Assembly (NCBI GenBank): GCA_963707135.1 | Contig: CAVPOY010000025.1 | Span: 1 to 64,000 of the forward strand | Direction: 5' to 3' | Origin: JBGSTR01 sp963707135 | Lineage (GTDB): Bacteria; Pseudomonadota; Gammaproteobacteria; Chromatiales; Chromatiaceae | DNA: 64,000 nt | In this document: positions 9,658 through 18,502 of the stretch, one piece after another | Layout of the letters: the number at the start of each line of letters is the position of its first letter | How positions within the stretch are numbered: position 1 is the stretch's first letter | The notes under the pieces: generated by a model | What the model saw: the letters and a program-made list of their open reading frames with translations, nothing else | Told to the model about the DNA's origin: nothing | The model's database searches: none | Translations under genes and position numbers: made by a program

Positions 9658-10287
9658 TGCGAGGGACCGGGGACGAACTGTCGTATGGTTGAGATCTTGT
9701 GGCACCGCCGGGAAACCAGGCGGCAACAGAGAACACCAACTTCAACCTACGCGACCGCGAGGAACCGGTCTACTCTCCAGCTGACCCCGGTCAATGGCAC
9801 GACCTAATTCGTCACGCCCTGGCGCGCTTGCGTTGGTCAGGAAGTGCCGAGTTGTCACCGTCAACGCGCCCGCGGTTCTCATTGCGCGGGTGCAGATTCG
9901 CTCCGATCCGCACCAGTCACCCTTCTGGATCTAGGCGATGGGGCTCCTCCGCTGGGGAGTAGACACCCGGCCCCTGGCTCAGCTGAGCCCCAGAAAATCG
10001 TCGGTGCCCCACCAAGGTCCAAGTGGAACGCGGAGGCGGGGATGGGGCGGGAGCGCGGACCCTCAATCGTCCAGGCGCTCCTGCCCCATCCCCGCCGGGC
10101 CGTGGAATCACAGATCGCTGGCTCGGCGCCGTAGCGGCGTCGTCCAACCCTGCATTGGCTCGATGGCAGAGGCGTCTCGGTCACACGCGTTGCTCCCCAA
10201 CGTTTGGCGGGGGATGCGCCGGTCGCCAATCAGATCTGGAGGCTTGTCGCCAACCCCTTTACCTGGCTTGCCGACGCATCGCCCGAT
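9658..10287. other. Gene-free stretch with a long inverted repeat
   Basis: No convincing gene is seen between the intron's domain V and the IS110 transposase. The first 100 bp should contain intron domain VI and the 3' exon junction. The middle holds the inverted repeat listed separately (10035-10096). The right part should contain the outer end of the IS110 element, which I could not delimit. Confidence 0.6.
10035..10096. repeat. 22-bp near-perfect inverted repeat forming a long hairpin
   Basis: The left arm at 10035-10056 and right arm at 10075-10096 are reverse complements at 21 of 22 positions. Inside them GGAC (10057-10060) can pair with GTCC (10069-10072), leaving an eight-base loop. 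No T-run follows on either strand, so it is not a simple intrinsic terminator. It lies in relic DNA between the group II intron and an IS110 transposase. Confidence 0.85.
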
Positions 10288-11304
10288 TCAGGCGAAGGCA
10301 CGCTCGACGTCGAAGTCGCTGCCCTCGCGCAGCATGTGGTAACAGGCCCGTGCCAGCTTGTGCGCCACCGTCTTGATGGCCACCACCCCATTGGTCTTGG
10401 CCCGCTTGCGCTGGTAGTAGCGCTTGATCCTGGGGTTGTAGCGCACCGCGAAGTTGGCCGCCTCCAGGTAGGCCCAGGCCAGATACTTGTTGCCGCTCTT
10501 GGCGTTGCCGCGCCCCTTGCGCTTGCCGTTGGAGAGCCGCTCGCTGCCGACACAGCGGCTGTAGGAGGCATAGTTGCCAACGCGGGCAAAGCGCTCGATG
10601 GGACCGGTCTCCAGCAGGATGGTCAACCCGAGCACCTGACCAATCCCGCTGGTGGTGAGCAGATGCCGATACGCGGGCTGGCAGCGCACCTGGGCGCAGG
10701 CCTCGCGCTCCAAGAGATCGATTGCCGCCTCTTGACCACGCATGGCCAACAGGGTGCTCTGCACCGCCAGCGCCAGGTTTGCATCGGGCAGCAACGCATT
10801 GACCTTCTCAGGCGTCAAGCGCTTGATCTCATTGCCGCTCAGAGCGTGCCCGCGGTTGCGTGAGAGCAGGTTCTGCACCGCCAGAACGTTGGCGGTATGC
10901 TGCTGGACCAGGCGGCTGCGCCGACGCAGCAGATCGCGCACCGCGCGCTCCTCCCTGGGATAGATGTAGCCCTCCGGCAGCAACCCCAGGCGCAGGAGCT
11001 TGGCCAGCCAGGCGGCGTCAGAGTCATCGTCGCTGTACTTCAGCCCCGAGTACTGCACGATCGCCGCCGTGTTGGCCAGGTGCAGCCGATAGCCCGCTTC
11101 CATCAACGCATCGACCAGCCAGTACCAGTTGTAGGTCGACTCCACCACCAGGCCCTCGATCTCCTGGCGGTATGGCGCCAACGCCCTTACCACCGCCTGC
11201 GCGTCGTTCGCCAACCGATGGCGATACACCACCCGGTCGTCCTCGTCCAAAAGGGCCACGACACTGTTGTTGGAATGCAGGTCGATTCCGCCGTACAGTT
11301 TCAT
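10288..11304 (-). CDS. IS110-family transposase, intact
   Basis: This 338-residue protein starts MKLYGGIDLHSNNSVV. The DEDD RuvC-like domain shows the first Asp in IDLHSNN, Glu in VVESTYNWYW and the Asp cluster in YSDDDSDAAWLAKLL. The Transposase_20 domain starts at LLTTSGIGQVLGLTILLETG and carries YSRCVGSERLSNGKRKGRGNAKSGN. The frame is unbroken and of normal length. The element's right end appears to fall at about 11390, inside an IS1634-like transposase gene. It differs clearly from the IS1111-type protein at 2425, so two IS110-family elements coexist. Confidence 0.9.
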   Translation of the reverse strand: MKLYGGIDLHSNNSVVALLDEDDRVVYRHRLANDAQAVVRALAPYRQEIEGLVVESTYNWYWLVDALMEAGYRLHLANTAAIVQYSGLKYSDDDSDAAWLAKLLRLGLLPEGYIYPREERAVRDLLRRRSRLVQQHTANVLAVQNLLSRNRGHALSGNEIKRLTPEKVNALLPDANLALAVQSTLLAMRGQEAAIDLLEREACAQVRCQPAYRHLLTTSGIGQVLGLTILLETGPIERFARVGNYASYSRCVGSERLSNGKRKGRGNAKSGNKYLAWAYLEAANFAVRYNPRIKRYYQRKRAKTNGVVAIKTVAHKLARACYHMLREGSDFDVERAFA

Positions 11305-11379
11305 CGTCGACTCCTCCCGCCGGGTCTCCGGCTCAAGTTCTTGATGACACTTGAACTATAAGCCCTCGGGCGGGGTCGG

Positions 11380-12036
11380 CTAGATGATCATCAGATCGTA
11401 GAGCAGGATGTCAAAGCGGGCATTGAAGAGGCCGCGCCAGCGTTCCTGGAGGTAGGAGAACAGCGCCTGTTTGTGCTCCACCAGATGATCGAGACAGCGG
11501 TAGAGGGTGTGGCTGTGGGCGATGGCAAAGTCCTCGCCGAGCAGGTCACCCAGGGCACTGTGGTCGAACCAGTGGCGGTGCAGGCGCCATTCACTGCCCG
11601 GGTCGATCAGGCGGTAGGCAACCAGGGTCTTGAGCACATTCAGCCAGCGGGTGCCCTTGCGGCTGGGCGGCAGGCGCGGCTGCCAGAAGGCGTCCAGTTG
11701 CAGCAGGTCCCACAGCCCGCAGGCCAGCCAACAGGCACCCCATTGCCGGGGCCGGCGCAGCTGCAAGCCGCTCAGCTTGACCTGGACCACCGCGCAGGCG
11801 AGCTCGGGCGCCGGGCGGTCCTCCGGAAACAGGGCCATCTGGGCCGCGGCGCCCCGGTCTTCGTCGAAGACCTCGATGGAGCGGCACCACGCCGCCCGCT
11901 GGGCGTCGTTGATCTCCCCCAGATACAGGACGTGGCGCTGTACCACCCGCCCGTCGGCCACGCGACGGTTCTCCACCACGCTCCAGTAGCGGTGTTCTTT
12001 GCCGTCTTTCTTGCGGGTCTTGGAGCGCAGAAACAT
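11380..12036 (-). pseudogene. IS1634/IS4-like transposase, N-terminal part, truncated next to IS110
   Basis: From ATG 12036 the frame reads MFLRSKTRKKDGKEHRYWSVVE, HVLYLGEIND, then the helical region and HTLYRCLDHLVEHKQALFSYL, ending FDILLYDLMII. In this family the last motif continues as LLYDLTSTYFE, the first catalytic Asp. The break after YDL falls about 75 bp from the start of the IS110 transposase gene. The catalytic remainder is not present on the far side of the IS110 gene, so part has been deleted or lies elsewhere. Confidence 0.8.
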
Positions 12037-12087
12037 GCCGCGAGTGTCGGCAGATTCGCCACCCAGCTCAAGGACCAAGGTCGGCAC

Positions 12088-12451
12088 TACAGACGTTTTC
12101 GCACGACCCGCTCTTACTCAATCAAACACTTACAACGCCACCAGGGGCCAAAATGGCCCGAAATTGGACAAATCCAGAGTCGAATAGTCGAAGTCGGGCT
12201 AGCCCGGTCCCCCGCCGTGCCTGCTCGCATGGGCCGAGGCGACTCCAAAGGCACCGCTGGAAAGCCGTGAAATCGCAGCGGCCCCGTGGGATTTGACCTG
12301 AATCAAGTTCATTCCCCGCGGGAGAAAGCAGAGTTCGGGCTGGTGGCAGCACGGGTGAACGCCTGTGCGCCCGCTATCGCGACCCAAGTTTTCCCGAGTC
12401 CGAAGGCTGACCCAGTATCAAACTAAGTAACTGAACATAGAGGATAAACAG
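12088..12451. other. Intergenic promoter region of the NOR-like cluster
   Basis: No gene is seen. It contains the DNR/FNR-type box at 12293-12306 and the leader down to the RBS (AGAGGAT) in front of 12452. The left side is the remaining edge of the IS1634-like element, so the insertion sits about 250 bp upstream of the box. Confidence 0.6.
12293..12306. promoter_or_regulatory. DNR/FNR-type box upstream of the NOR-like cluster
   Basis: TTGACCTGAATCAA matches the FNR/DNR consensus TTGAT-N4-ATCAA at nine of ten fixed positions. It lies 145 bp before the first gene of the cluster. A Crp/Fnr regulator of DNR type is encoded at 24540-25298. Confidence 0.65.
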
Positions 12452-12622
12452 ATGGCTGACACACCCAAGATCCCCGGGGACCAGCAGGAAGCGCGCATCC
12501 CCGCCATGCAGGCTCTGATCGATAACCCGTTCCTATTGCTGTTCATCGGCGTTGCCATGCCCACGGTCTTTTATCTGATCTGGGGGATCATGGAAATCGT
12601 GACCTTGCCGATCGCGCAATAA
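12452..12622 (+). CDS. Small single-span membrane subunit of the heme-copper cluster
   Basis: This is a 56-residue protein from ATG 12452 with an RBS (AGAGGAT) 9 bases upstream. A soluble N-terminus of about 25 residues is followed by one hydrophobic helix (PFLLLFIGVAMPTVFYLIWGIMEIV). The gene ends 28 bp before the CuA subunit gene. Small accessory membrane subunits at the head of oxidase or NO-reductase operons are common. I assign it to the complex from position and topology only. Confidence 0.7.
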   Translation: MADTPKIPGDQQEARIPAMQALIDNPFLLLFIGVAMPTVFYLIWGIMEIVTLPIAQ

Positions 12623-12650
12623 CCGAGAGCCCTGGGGGAGGAAGTCAGCC

Positions 12651-13193
12651 ATGACCTCATATTTACCGCCTGCCGATCGGATCTGGTGGAAGGTGCCCGT
12701 CGGCAAGCAGGAGATCGTCTGGATCGGTCTCGCGCTTATCTGGTGCCTGATCATGTTCGCCATGATGCCCATCTGGCATATCTTCGGGAAGCAGAACCTG
12801 TCCAACGAGGCGTACCAGACCACACCGGCGAAATTCGGTGCCAAGGTCCAGGAAATGATCGAACAGTACACGGTCCGGAAGGAGACGGCCGCGCAGATCC
12901 CCGTGGTGGCCCCGCCGGCCGGCAGCGACGTCTACCTGTTGGGAAGGCTCTGGCAGTGGTGGCCCGCCCTCGAGTTGGAGAAGGACAAGACCTACCGCCT
13001 GCATCTGTCGTCCATGGACTGGCAGCACGGTTTCTCCCTGCAGCCGATCAACATCAACATGCAGGTCCTCCCCGGCTATGAAATGGTCCTGAACATCACC
13101 CCCGACCAGGCCGGCGAGTACACGATCGTGTGCAACGAATACTGCGGTATTGGGCACCACACCATGTTGGGCAAGATCTACGTCAAGGAGTAA
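12651..13193 (+). CDS. Heme-copper reductase subunit II with CuA site
   Basis: Subunit II accepts electrons from a cytochrome c or cupredoxin through a binuclear CuA centre and passes them to subunit I. The protein has 180 residues. One membrane helix lies near residues 24-44 (IVWIGLALIWCLIMFAMMPIW), followed by a periplasmic cupredoxin domain. The CuA ligands are complete: His in SMDWQHGFSL and the CNEYCGIGHHTM motif (C-x3-C-x3-H-x2-M) near the C-terminus. The RBS is GGAGGAAG. It ends 6 bp before subunit I. The single N-terminal helix resembles ba3/NOR-type subunits more than the two-helix aa3 type. Confidence 0.88.
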   Translation: MTSYLPPADRIWWKVPVGKQEIVWIGLALIWCLIMFAMMPIWHIFGKQNLSNEAYQTTPAKFGAKVQEMIEQYTVRKETAAQIPVVAPPAGSDVYLLGRLWQWWPALELEKDKTYRLHLSSMDWQHGFSLQPININMQVLPGYEMVLNITPDQAGEYTIVCNEYCGIGHHTMLGKIYVKE

Positions 13194-13199
13194 CGAACA

Positions 13200-14933
13200 A
13201 TGGCTGAGTTCAGAGTCTGTCCCGATTCCGGGCTGTATTTCCACCGGTCGGCCGAGAGCCTGATGAAGGCCAACGCGGTCGCCGCGGCCGTTGCGCTGCT
13301 GATCGCCGGTATCTTCGGCCTTGGCGTCGTTCTGACCCGCTGGCAGGCCGTGCACCTGCTGCCCGTGGACACCTTCTACTTGTCCCTGACGGCCCACGGC
13401 ATCGACGCCCTGATCTTCTGGATCATCTTCTTCGAGATCGCAATTCTCTATTTCGCCTCCTCGACCCTGCTGCGCTGCCGGCTGGCGACACCCGTCTGGG
13501 CCTGGATCGGCTTCGTGCTGATGGTGATCGGTGCCATCACCACCAACGTGGCCATCCTGCAGGGCAATTCCAGCGTGATGATGACCTCCTACGTGCCGAT
13601 GCAGGCGGCGCCCCACTTCTATCTGGGCCTGATCCTGTTCGCCGTGGGCGCTCTGATCGGCTGTTTCGTGTTCTTCGGCACCCTGGTCATCGCCAAGCAG
13701 GAGAACACCTATCAGGGCTCGGTTCCCCTGGTGACCTTCGGTGCGATCACCGCCGCCATCATCGCCGTTTTCACCATCGCCTCCGGTGCCATCATTCTGA
13801 TCCCGACCTTCCTCTGGTCCATCGGCTACATCGGACACATCGACGCGGCGATGTACCGGATCGTCTGGTGGGGTCTGGGGCATTCGTCGCAGCAGATCAA
13901 CGTCGCCGCGCACGTGGCCGTCTGGTATCTGATCGCCGGCGTCCTTTTCGGCGCCCGTCCGATGTCCGAGAAAGTCAGCCGCTTCGCCTACCTGCTCTAC
14001 ATCTTCTTCCTGCAGCTTGCCTGCGCCCACCACATCCTGGTTGATCCCGGCCTCAGTTCCGAGTGGAAGGTGTTCAACACCAGCTACGCCATGTACCTGG
14101 CGGTGCTGGCCAGCATGATCCACGGCCTTACGGTGCCCGGCGCCATCGAGGTGGCCCAGCGCAACAAGGGTTACACCCACGGCATGTTCGAGTGGCTGCG
14201 CAAGGCCCCCTGGGAGAATCCGGTGTTCTCCGGCATGTTCATCTCGCTGGTGACGTTCGGCTTCCTGGGCGGTATCACGGGGGTGGTCATGGGCACCGAG
14301 CAGATCAACCTGATCATCCACAACACCATCTACGTGCCTGCGCACTTCCACGCCACCGTCGTAACGGGGACCACCCTGGCATTCATGGCGCTGACCTATC
14401 TGTTGATCCCGGTGCTATTCCGCCGTCAGATGATCCTTCCGGGTCTGGCCAGATGGCAGCCCTATATCTTCGGGGGCGGCATGACCATCCTGATCCTGTT
14501 CATGCTCGGTGCGGGTACGCTGGGCGTCGCGCGGCGCCATTGGGATATGGACTTCACCGGTTCGGTGCTGAGCTTCGAGTACTCGGGCATGGCCTATACG
14601 CTGATGGGCATCGGTGCCTTTGGCGGCGTCATCGGCGTCATCGGCGGCGCGGCCTTCCTGCTGATTACCGTGGGCTCGCTGCTGTTCGGCAAGAAGCTGG
14701 ATCCGTCCGCGGGCTTCCTGCAGAGCTTTGGCAAGTCACTGGCGGACACCGTCTACTCGATCAAGCGGCCCGATGCGGTCCCTCTGGCCCCCAGGCCGGT
14801 AGTGGAGGAACACGGCTCGGCGGGCTTCGAGGCTCCGGGGACCTTCGCCCTGGCCTTGCTCCTGCTGGTCTGCTTCGTCGTCTACTACTTCATCAACTGG
14901 AACTATCTGGCCTCGGTTTGGCCCCTGGGTTAG
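13200..14933 (+). CDS. Heme-copper subunit I of unusual nitric-oxide-reductase type (no active-site tyrosine)
   Basis: This polytopic catalytic subunit has 577 residues. Helix II carries H66 (low-spin heme). Helix VI has GHSSQQI with H228 as a CuB ligand. Helix VII has AHH with H277/H278. Helix X has AHFH with H382/H384 as heme ligands. All six canonical histidines are present, but the tyrosine four residues after the helix VI His (HPEVY in A-type oxidases) is Gln232 here. Loss of this tyrosine is known for NO reductases, and CuA-bearing NOR families (eNOR and relatives) have been described within the superfamily. Linkage to nirS, hemerythrins and a DNR regulator supports NO reduction. A divergent O2 reductase cannot be excluded from sequence alone. 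Confidence 0.75.
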   Translation: MAEFRVCPDSGLYFHRSAESLMKANAVAAAVALLIAGIFGLGVVLTRWQAVHLLPVDTFYLSLTAHGIDALIFWIIFFEIAILYFASSTLLRCRLATPVWAWIGFVLMVIGAITTNVAILQGNSSVMMTSYVPMQAAPHFYLGLILFAVGALIGCFVFFGTLVIAKQENTYQGSVPLVTFGAITAAIIAVFTIASGAIILIPTFLWSIGYIGHIDAAMYRIVWWGLGHSSQQINVAAHVAVWYLIAGVLFGARPMSEKVSRFAYLLYIFFLQLACAHHILVDPGLSSEWKVFNTSYAMYLAVLASMIHGLTVPGAIEVAQRNKGYTHGMFEWLRKAPWENPVFSGMFISLVTFGFLGGITGVVMGTEQINLIIHNTIYVPAHFHATVVTGTTLAFMALTYLLIPVLFRRQMILPGLARWQPYIFGGGMTILILFMLGAGTLGVARRHWDMDFTGSVLSFEYSGMAYTLMGIGAFGGVIGVIGGAAFLLITVGSLLFGKKLDPSAGFLQSFGKSLADTVYSIKRPDAVPLAPRPVVEEHGSAGFEAPGTFALALLLLVCFVVYYFINWNYLASVWPLG

Positions 14934-15080
14934 AGTGTCGCGTCGGTGCAGTACGGGGCAGATCCGCCCCGTTCTGCACCGAGGATCATTACCTCAATCG
15001 CGGCCGCGGGTCGTCGACCCGGGACGCGGCCCACCGACGGGGCGGGCGTCTCGCCGCAGCGAAACGAAATCACGGCACCT

Positions 15081-15938
15081 ATGGTCAAGCAGCTTACCAA
15101 CCTGTTCAAGCTCCGCATCGGCGCCATGATGTCCCTGACCGCGCTGGTTGCACTGGTCGTCACCCCCGGGCAGCCGGTTCAGGCATGGCAAGCGGTTGTG
15201 CTCGCGCTGACCGTGCTGATTGCCGCCGGCAGCGCCGGCGCCTTCAACCAGTATTACGAATGGGAACTCGATCGGCGTATGTCGAGGACCCGAAACCGGC
15301 CTTTCGTTACCGGCGAGCTCACCCACGATGGCCGCTGGCTGCTGGTGATCTCGGGTCTGCTGGCGCTCGGCGTCGGCTGGGCCGCCTACGCCCTTAACGG
15401 GTTCGCGGCCCTCTATATCTTCCTCGGCGCCTTCTTCTACGCCATTGTCTACACGGTGTGGCTCAAGCGCCGTACCTGGATGAACATCGTGATCGGCGGT
15501 GCGTCCGGCAGCTTCGCCGTGCTGGCCGGGGCCGCGGTGGTAGACCCCTCGCTAGGTCCGGTCCCGATCATCCTGGCGATCGTGCTGTTCCTCTGGACGC
15601 CTTCGCATTTCTGGAGCCTGGCGATCGCCCAGCACAAGGACTACGCCGAGGCCGGGGTCCCGATGCTGCCGGTCGTGGTGGGCGACAGGGCGGCGGCTAA
15701 GGCGGTGTTGGCGAACACCCTGTTGCTGGTGTTCTTTTCAGTGCTGCCGTTTTTCTTCGGTCTCGGCTGGATCTATCTGATCGGCGCACTCGCCGGCGGA
15801 GGTTATTTCCTCTACCGCAACATCCAGATGGTGCGGGACCCGTCTCCCAAAGTGGCGCTGTCCAGCTTCCTCGCGTCGTTGATGCAACTCGGATTACTGC
15901 TGCTGTTCGCGGTGATCGACAATCTGCTGATCGGCTGA
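15081..15938 (+). CDS. ctaB: Protoheme IX farnesyltransferase (heme O synthase)
   Basis: This UbiA-family membrane prenyltransferase of 285 residues converts heme B to heme O by adding a farnesyl group. The prenyl-diphosphate motif is complete in FNQYYEWELDRRMSRTRNRP near residues 55-74, and a second polar loop lies at PSHFWSLAIAQHKDYAEAGVPMLPVV. About eight hydrophobic helices follow. The ATG at 15081 was chosen because the homologous N-terminus begins VKQLTNLFKLRIG. Its place between subunit I and a SCO gene suggests that the enzyme of this cluster uses heme O or A rather than heme B alone. Confidence 0.9.
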   Translation: MVKQLTNLFKLRIGAMMSLTALVALVVTPGQPVQAWQAVVLALTVLIAAGSAGAFNQYYEWELDRRMSRTRNRPFVTGELTHDGRWLLVISGLLALGVGWAAYALNGFAALYIFLGAFFYAIVYTVWLKRRTWMNIVIGGASGSFAVLAGAAVVDPSLGPVPIILAIVLFLWTPSHFWSLAIAQHKDYAEAGVPMLPVVVGDRAAAKAVLANTLLLVFFSVLPFFFGLGWIYLIGALAGGGYFLYRNIQMVRDPSPKVALSSFLASLMQLGLLLLFAVIDNLLIG

Positions 15939-15981
15939 CGGCGACAAGCGCCTTCGATCGTCTCCAGCACCTCCGGAACCC

Positions 15982-16803
15982 ATGCGGTTCGCATTAGCCT
16001 TTCTCTCCGCCGTCTTCAGCCTGCCCCTTTTCGGAGGGGGGCCGCAGCCGGCGCCCGCGACTTCGATCCAGCAGTTTCAGTACGAATCGGCGCTGCGGGC
16101 AAGCCAGGATGCGATCGGGCGCGTTCCGGCCGATCATCGATTCACCGATGAGCGGGGCAACGCCGTTTCGCTGCATGACCTGAAGGGAAAACCGCTGGTA
16201 ATGAGCCTGGTCTTTACCAGCTGCTACGCCATATGCCCGATGACTACCAAGCACTTATACAAGGTGGTCGAGAAGGCCAGGGATGCGCTGGGCACCGACA
16301 GCTTCAACGTGGCCCTGCTTGGATTCGATGCCCAGAACGACAGCCCCCAGGCCATGCTCCATTTCGCCAACCAACAGGGTGTCGCGCACTCGGGCTGGCA
16401 CCTGTTGAGCGCGGACGCGGACACGATCAATGCGTTCACGACGGAATTGGGTTTCGTTTTTTTCGCGTCTCCCAGCGGCTTCGACCACATCGTTCAGGCA
16501 TCGGTCCTGGACTCCGACGGCCGCATCTACCGGCAGGTCTACGGCGAGGTATTCGACACCCCGTTGTTGGTCGAGCCGCTGAAGGACCTGGTCCTTGGTC
16601 GGCCCAGGCAGGACCAAACGTTCATCGAGGATCTGATCAACCGAGTACGCTTTTTCTGCACGACCTATGACCCCAGCCGGGACGCCTATCAGTTCGACTA
16701 TTCCCTGTTCGTGGGCATGGCTATCGGCGCGCTCATCATCTTATCGGGCTTCACATTCATCGTTCGCGAGCTGCGCAGGCGCAAGCCTTCCCACGGCGCC
16801 TGA
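15982..16803 (+). CDS. SCO1/SenC-type copper chaperone with C-terminal membrane anchor
   Basis: This thioredoxin-fold protein has 273 residues. A signal-like helix at residues 1-18 precedes the SCO domain, with the copper-binding C-x3-C pair in FTSCYAICPMTTKHL and the downstream His in FDHIVQASVL. A hydrophobic helix near the C-terminus (SLFVGMAIGALIILSGFTFIV) followed by a basic tail should anchor it from that end. Typical SCO proteins have only the N-terminal anchor. It probably loads or reduces the CuA site of the subunit II encoded upstream. A second SCO gene lies at 23587-24276. Confidence 0.85.
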   Translation: MRFALAFLSAVFSLPLFGGGPQPAPATSIQQFQYESALRASQDAIGRVPADHRFTDERGNAVSLHDLKGKPLVMSLVFTSCYAICPMTTKHLYKVVEKARDALGTDSFNVALLGFDAQNDSPQAMLHFANQQGVAHSGWHLLSADADTINAFTTELGFVFFASPSGFDHIVQASVLDSDGRIYRQVYGEVFDTPLLVEPLKDLVLGRPRQDQTFIEDLINRVRFFCTTYDPSRDAYQFDYSLFVGMAIGALIILSGFTFIVRELRRRKPSHGA

Positions 16804-16939
16804 CGGTCGCGCGGCTCTCCCGACTCCGCCGGGGTTTGGGCTCGGTGGCATCTAGGCATTTGAGGTACATCAACAGATTCGGCGCAATGCCCGAGTATGC
16901 TCTCGACGCTCTGGAGGTCCGCCGGAAATACAGAAGTCG

Positions 16940-18502
16940 ATGCGATTTAATCCCGTCAAGCGTGGCTATCAGGCGCTCGAGGCCTGGTTCAATATCTCGT
17001 TCGGCTCCGAATGGAATCCGCTATATCACCTTGGGACCCTGACATTCTTCTTTTTCTGGATCGTCCTGGTCAGCGGCCTCTATCTCTTCGTCTTCTATGA
17101 CATCAGCCTTCAGGGCGCCTACGCTTCAGTCGAGTACCTGACCCATGAGCAGTGGTACCTCGGCGGGGTCATGCGGAGCCTTCACCGGTATGCGTCGGAC
17201 GCCGCCGTCGTCACGATACTGCTGCACATGTTCCGTGAGTTCTCGCTGGACCGCTATCGGGGCTTCCGCTGGTTTTCCTGGGTGACCGGCATTCCAACCC
17301 TGTGGTTCGTGATTACGCTCGGCATCACCGGCTATTGGCTGGTATGGGACGAGCTCGGTCTCTATGTCGCGGTGGCCTCGTCCCAGCTGATGGACGCGTT
17401 GCCCATCGTTGCCGGGTCGATGGCGCGCAATTTTCTGGACGGGCAGCTGTCCGACCGGTTCTTCATCCTGATGGGCTTTCTGCATCTGCTGGGACAGCCG
17501 ATGCTTCTGGTTTTCGTGCTCTGGATACATGTCAAGCGCCTCGCCCACGTGGAGATCAACCCGCCCAAGGGCCTCGCCATCGGCAGCTTCCTAGCGCTGC
17601 TCTCCCTGTCGCTGCTGTTTCCGGCAACCAGTCACGCGCCGGCCGACCTGACGCGGGTTCCGGCGGTCTTGAATCTCGACTGGTTCTATCTGAACGTCTT
17701 CCCGCTGCTCGATACTTGGACGGTAGGCCAGACCTGGATGCTGACGCTCGGTGTCACCCTGGTATTGATGTTCCTGCCCTGGCTGCCCCCGAAGAAGACC
17801 GGCCCGGCCGCGGAGGTCCACCTCGATCACTGCAACGGATGCGGGCAGTGCGCCGACGACTGTCCCTTCGACGCGATCACGCTACAGGCGCGCACCGACG
17901 GTGCCCGTTGGGAGTACGAGGTCAAGGTCCAACCCAACCTGTGCGCGGCCTGCGGCATCTGCGTCGGCTCCTGCCCGTCGTCCAATCCGTTCCGCAAGGC
18001 CAAGACCGAGCTCAGAACCGGCATCGACATGCCCCAGTTCCCGATCGACGAGGTGCGCAGCCGGACCGATGCCGCGCTGGACAAGCTTAAAGGCGACACC
18101 CGGATCCTCTTGATCGGCTGCGACCACGCCTATGACATCAGCCAGCTGGAGTCGCCGAACATCTCCCCCGTGATCCTCTTCTGCACCGGCATGATTCCTC
18201 CGACGCTGGTCGAATATGCCCTAAAGAAGGGTGCGGACGGCGTGTTGATCACCGGCTGTCGGACCGGCGATTGTTATTTCCGGAAGGGTAACGTCTGGTT
18301 GGACAGACGTTTTTCCGGCGAACGCAAGCCCGAGCTCCGGCCGCGCGCCGAGCGCGCGCGCATTGCCGTGGTCCGCGCCGCTGAGACCGACGGCGCCAAG
18401 CTCCGCAGGGAACTCGCCGAGTTCGAGCGCGCCATCACCCGTTTGAATTCGGAGGGTGCGCAAAGCGCCGCCGCCAGCGGGGACGAGGGCGGCGACGGAT
18501 GA
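16940..18502 (+). CDS. Cytochrome b fused to two 4Fe-4S clusters and an MvhD-like domain
   Basis: This 520-residue protein has three modules. Residues 1-285 are a diheme cytochrome b (b6/bc1 N-terminal type) with paired ligands H82/H96 (x13) and H182/H197 (x14, the b6 spacing). Residues 290-350 hold two complete 4Fe-4S motifs, C298/C301/C304/C308 and C335/C338/C341/C345. Residues 385-460 resemble the hydrogenase/heterodisulfide iron-sulfur subunit MvhD, with C394, C415 and the GCRTGDCYFRKGN motif. An alanine-rich charged tail ends the protein. MvhD domains usually pass electrons between flavin or hydrogenase units and Hdr. Here the domain is tethered to a membrane cytochrome inside an NO-reductase-like cluster. 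Its stop overlaps the next start (ATGA). Confidence 0.85.
   Translation: MRFNPVKRGYQALEAWFNISFGSEWNPLYHLGTLTFFFFWIVLVSGLYLFVFYDISLQGAYASVEYLTHEQWYLGGVMRSLHRYASDAAVVTILLHMFREFSLDRYRGFRWFSWVTGIPTLWFVITLGITGYWLVWDELGLYVAVASSQLMDALPIVAGSMARNFLDGQLSDRFFILMGFLHLLGQPMLLVFVLWIHVKRLAHVEINPPKGLAIGSFLALLSLSLLFPATSHAPADLTRVPAVLNLDWFYLNVFPLLDTWTVGQTWMLTLGVTLVLMFLPWLPPKKTGPAAEVHLDHCNGCGQCADDCPFDAITLQARTDGARWEYEVKVQPNLCAACGICVGSCPSSNPFRKAKTELRTGIDMPQFPIDEVRSRTDAALDKLKGDTRILLIGCDHAYDISQLESPNISPVILFCTGMIPPTLVEYALKKGADGVLITGCRTGDCYFRKGNVWLDRRFSGERKPELRPRAERARIAVVRAAETDGAKLRRELAEFERAITRLNSEGAQSAAASGDEGGDG

Noticed and set aside
12663..14351. 562-codon minus-strand frame opposite the NOR-like genes
   Set aside because: It is a mirror of the highly biased subunit I and II codons (His/Asp/Gly/Gln-rich). 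The plus strand encodes clear functional motifs.
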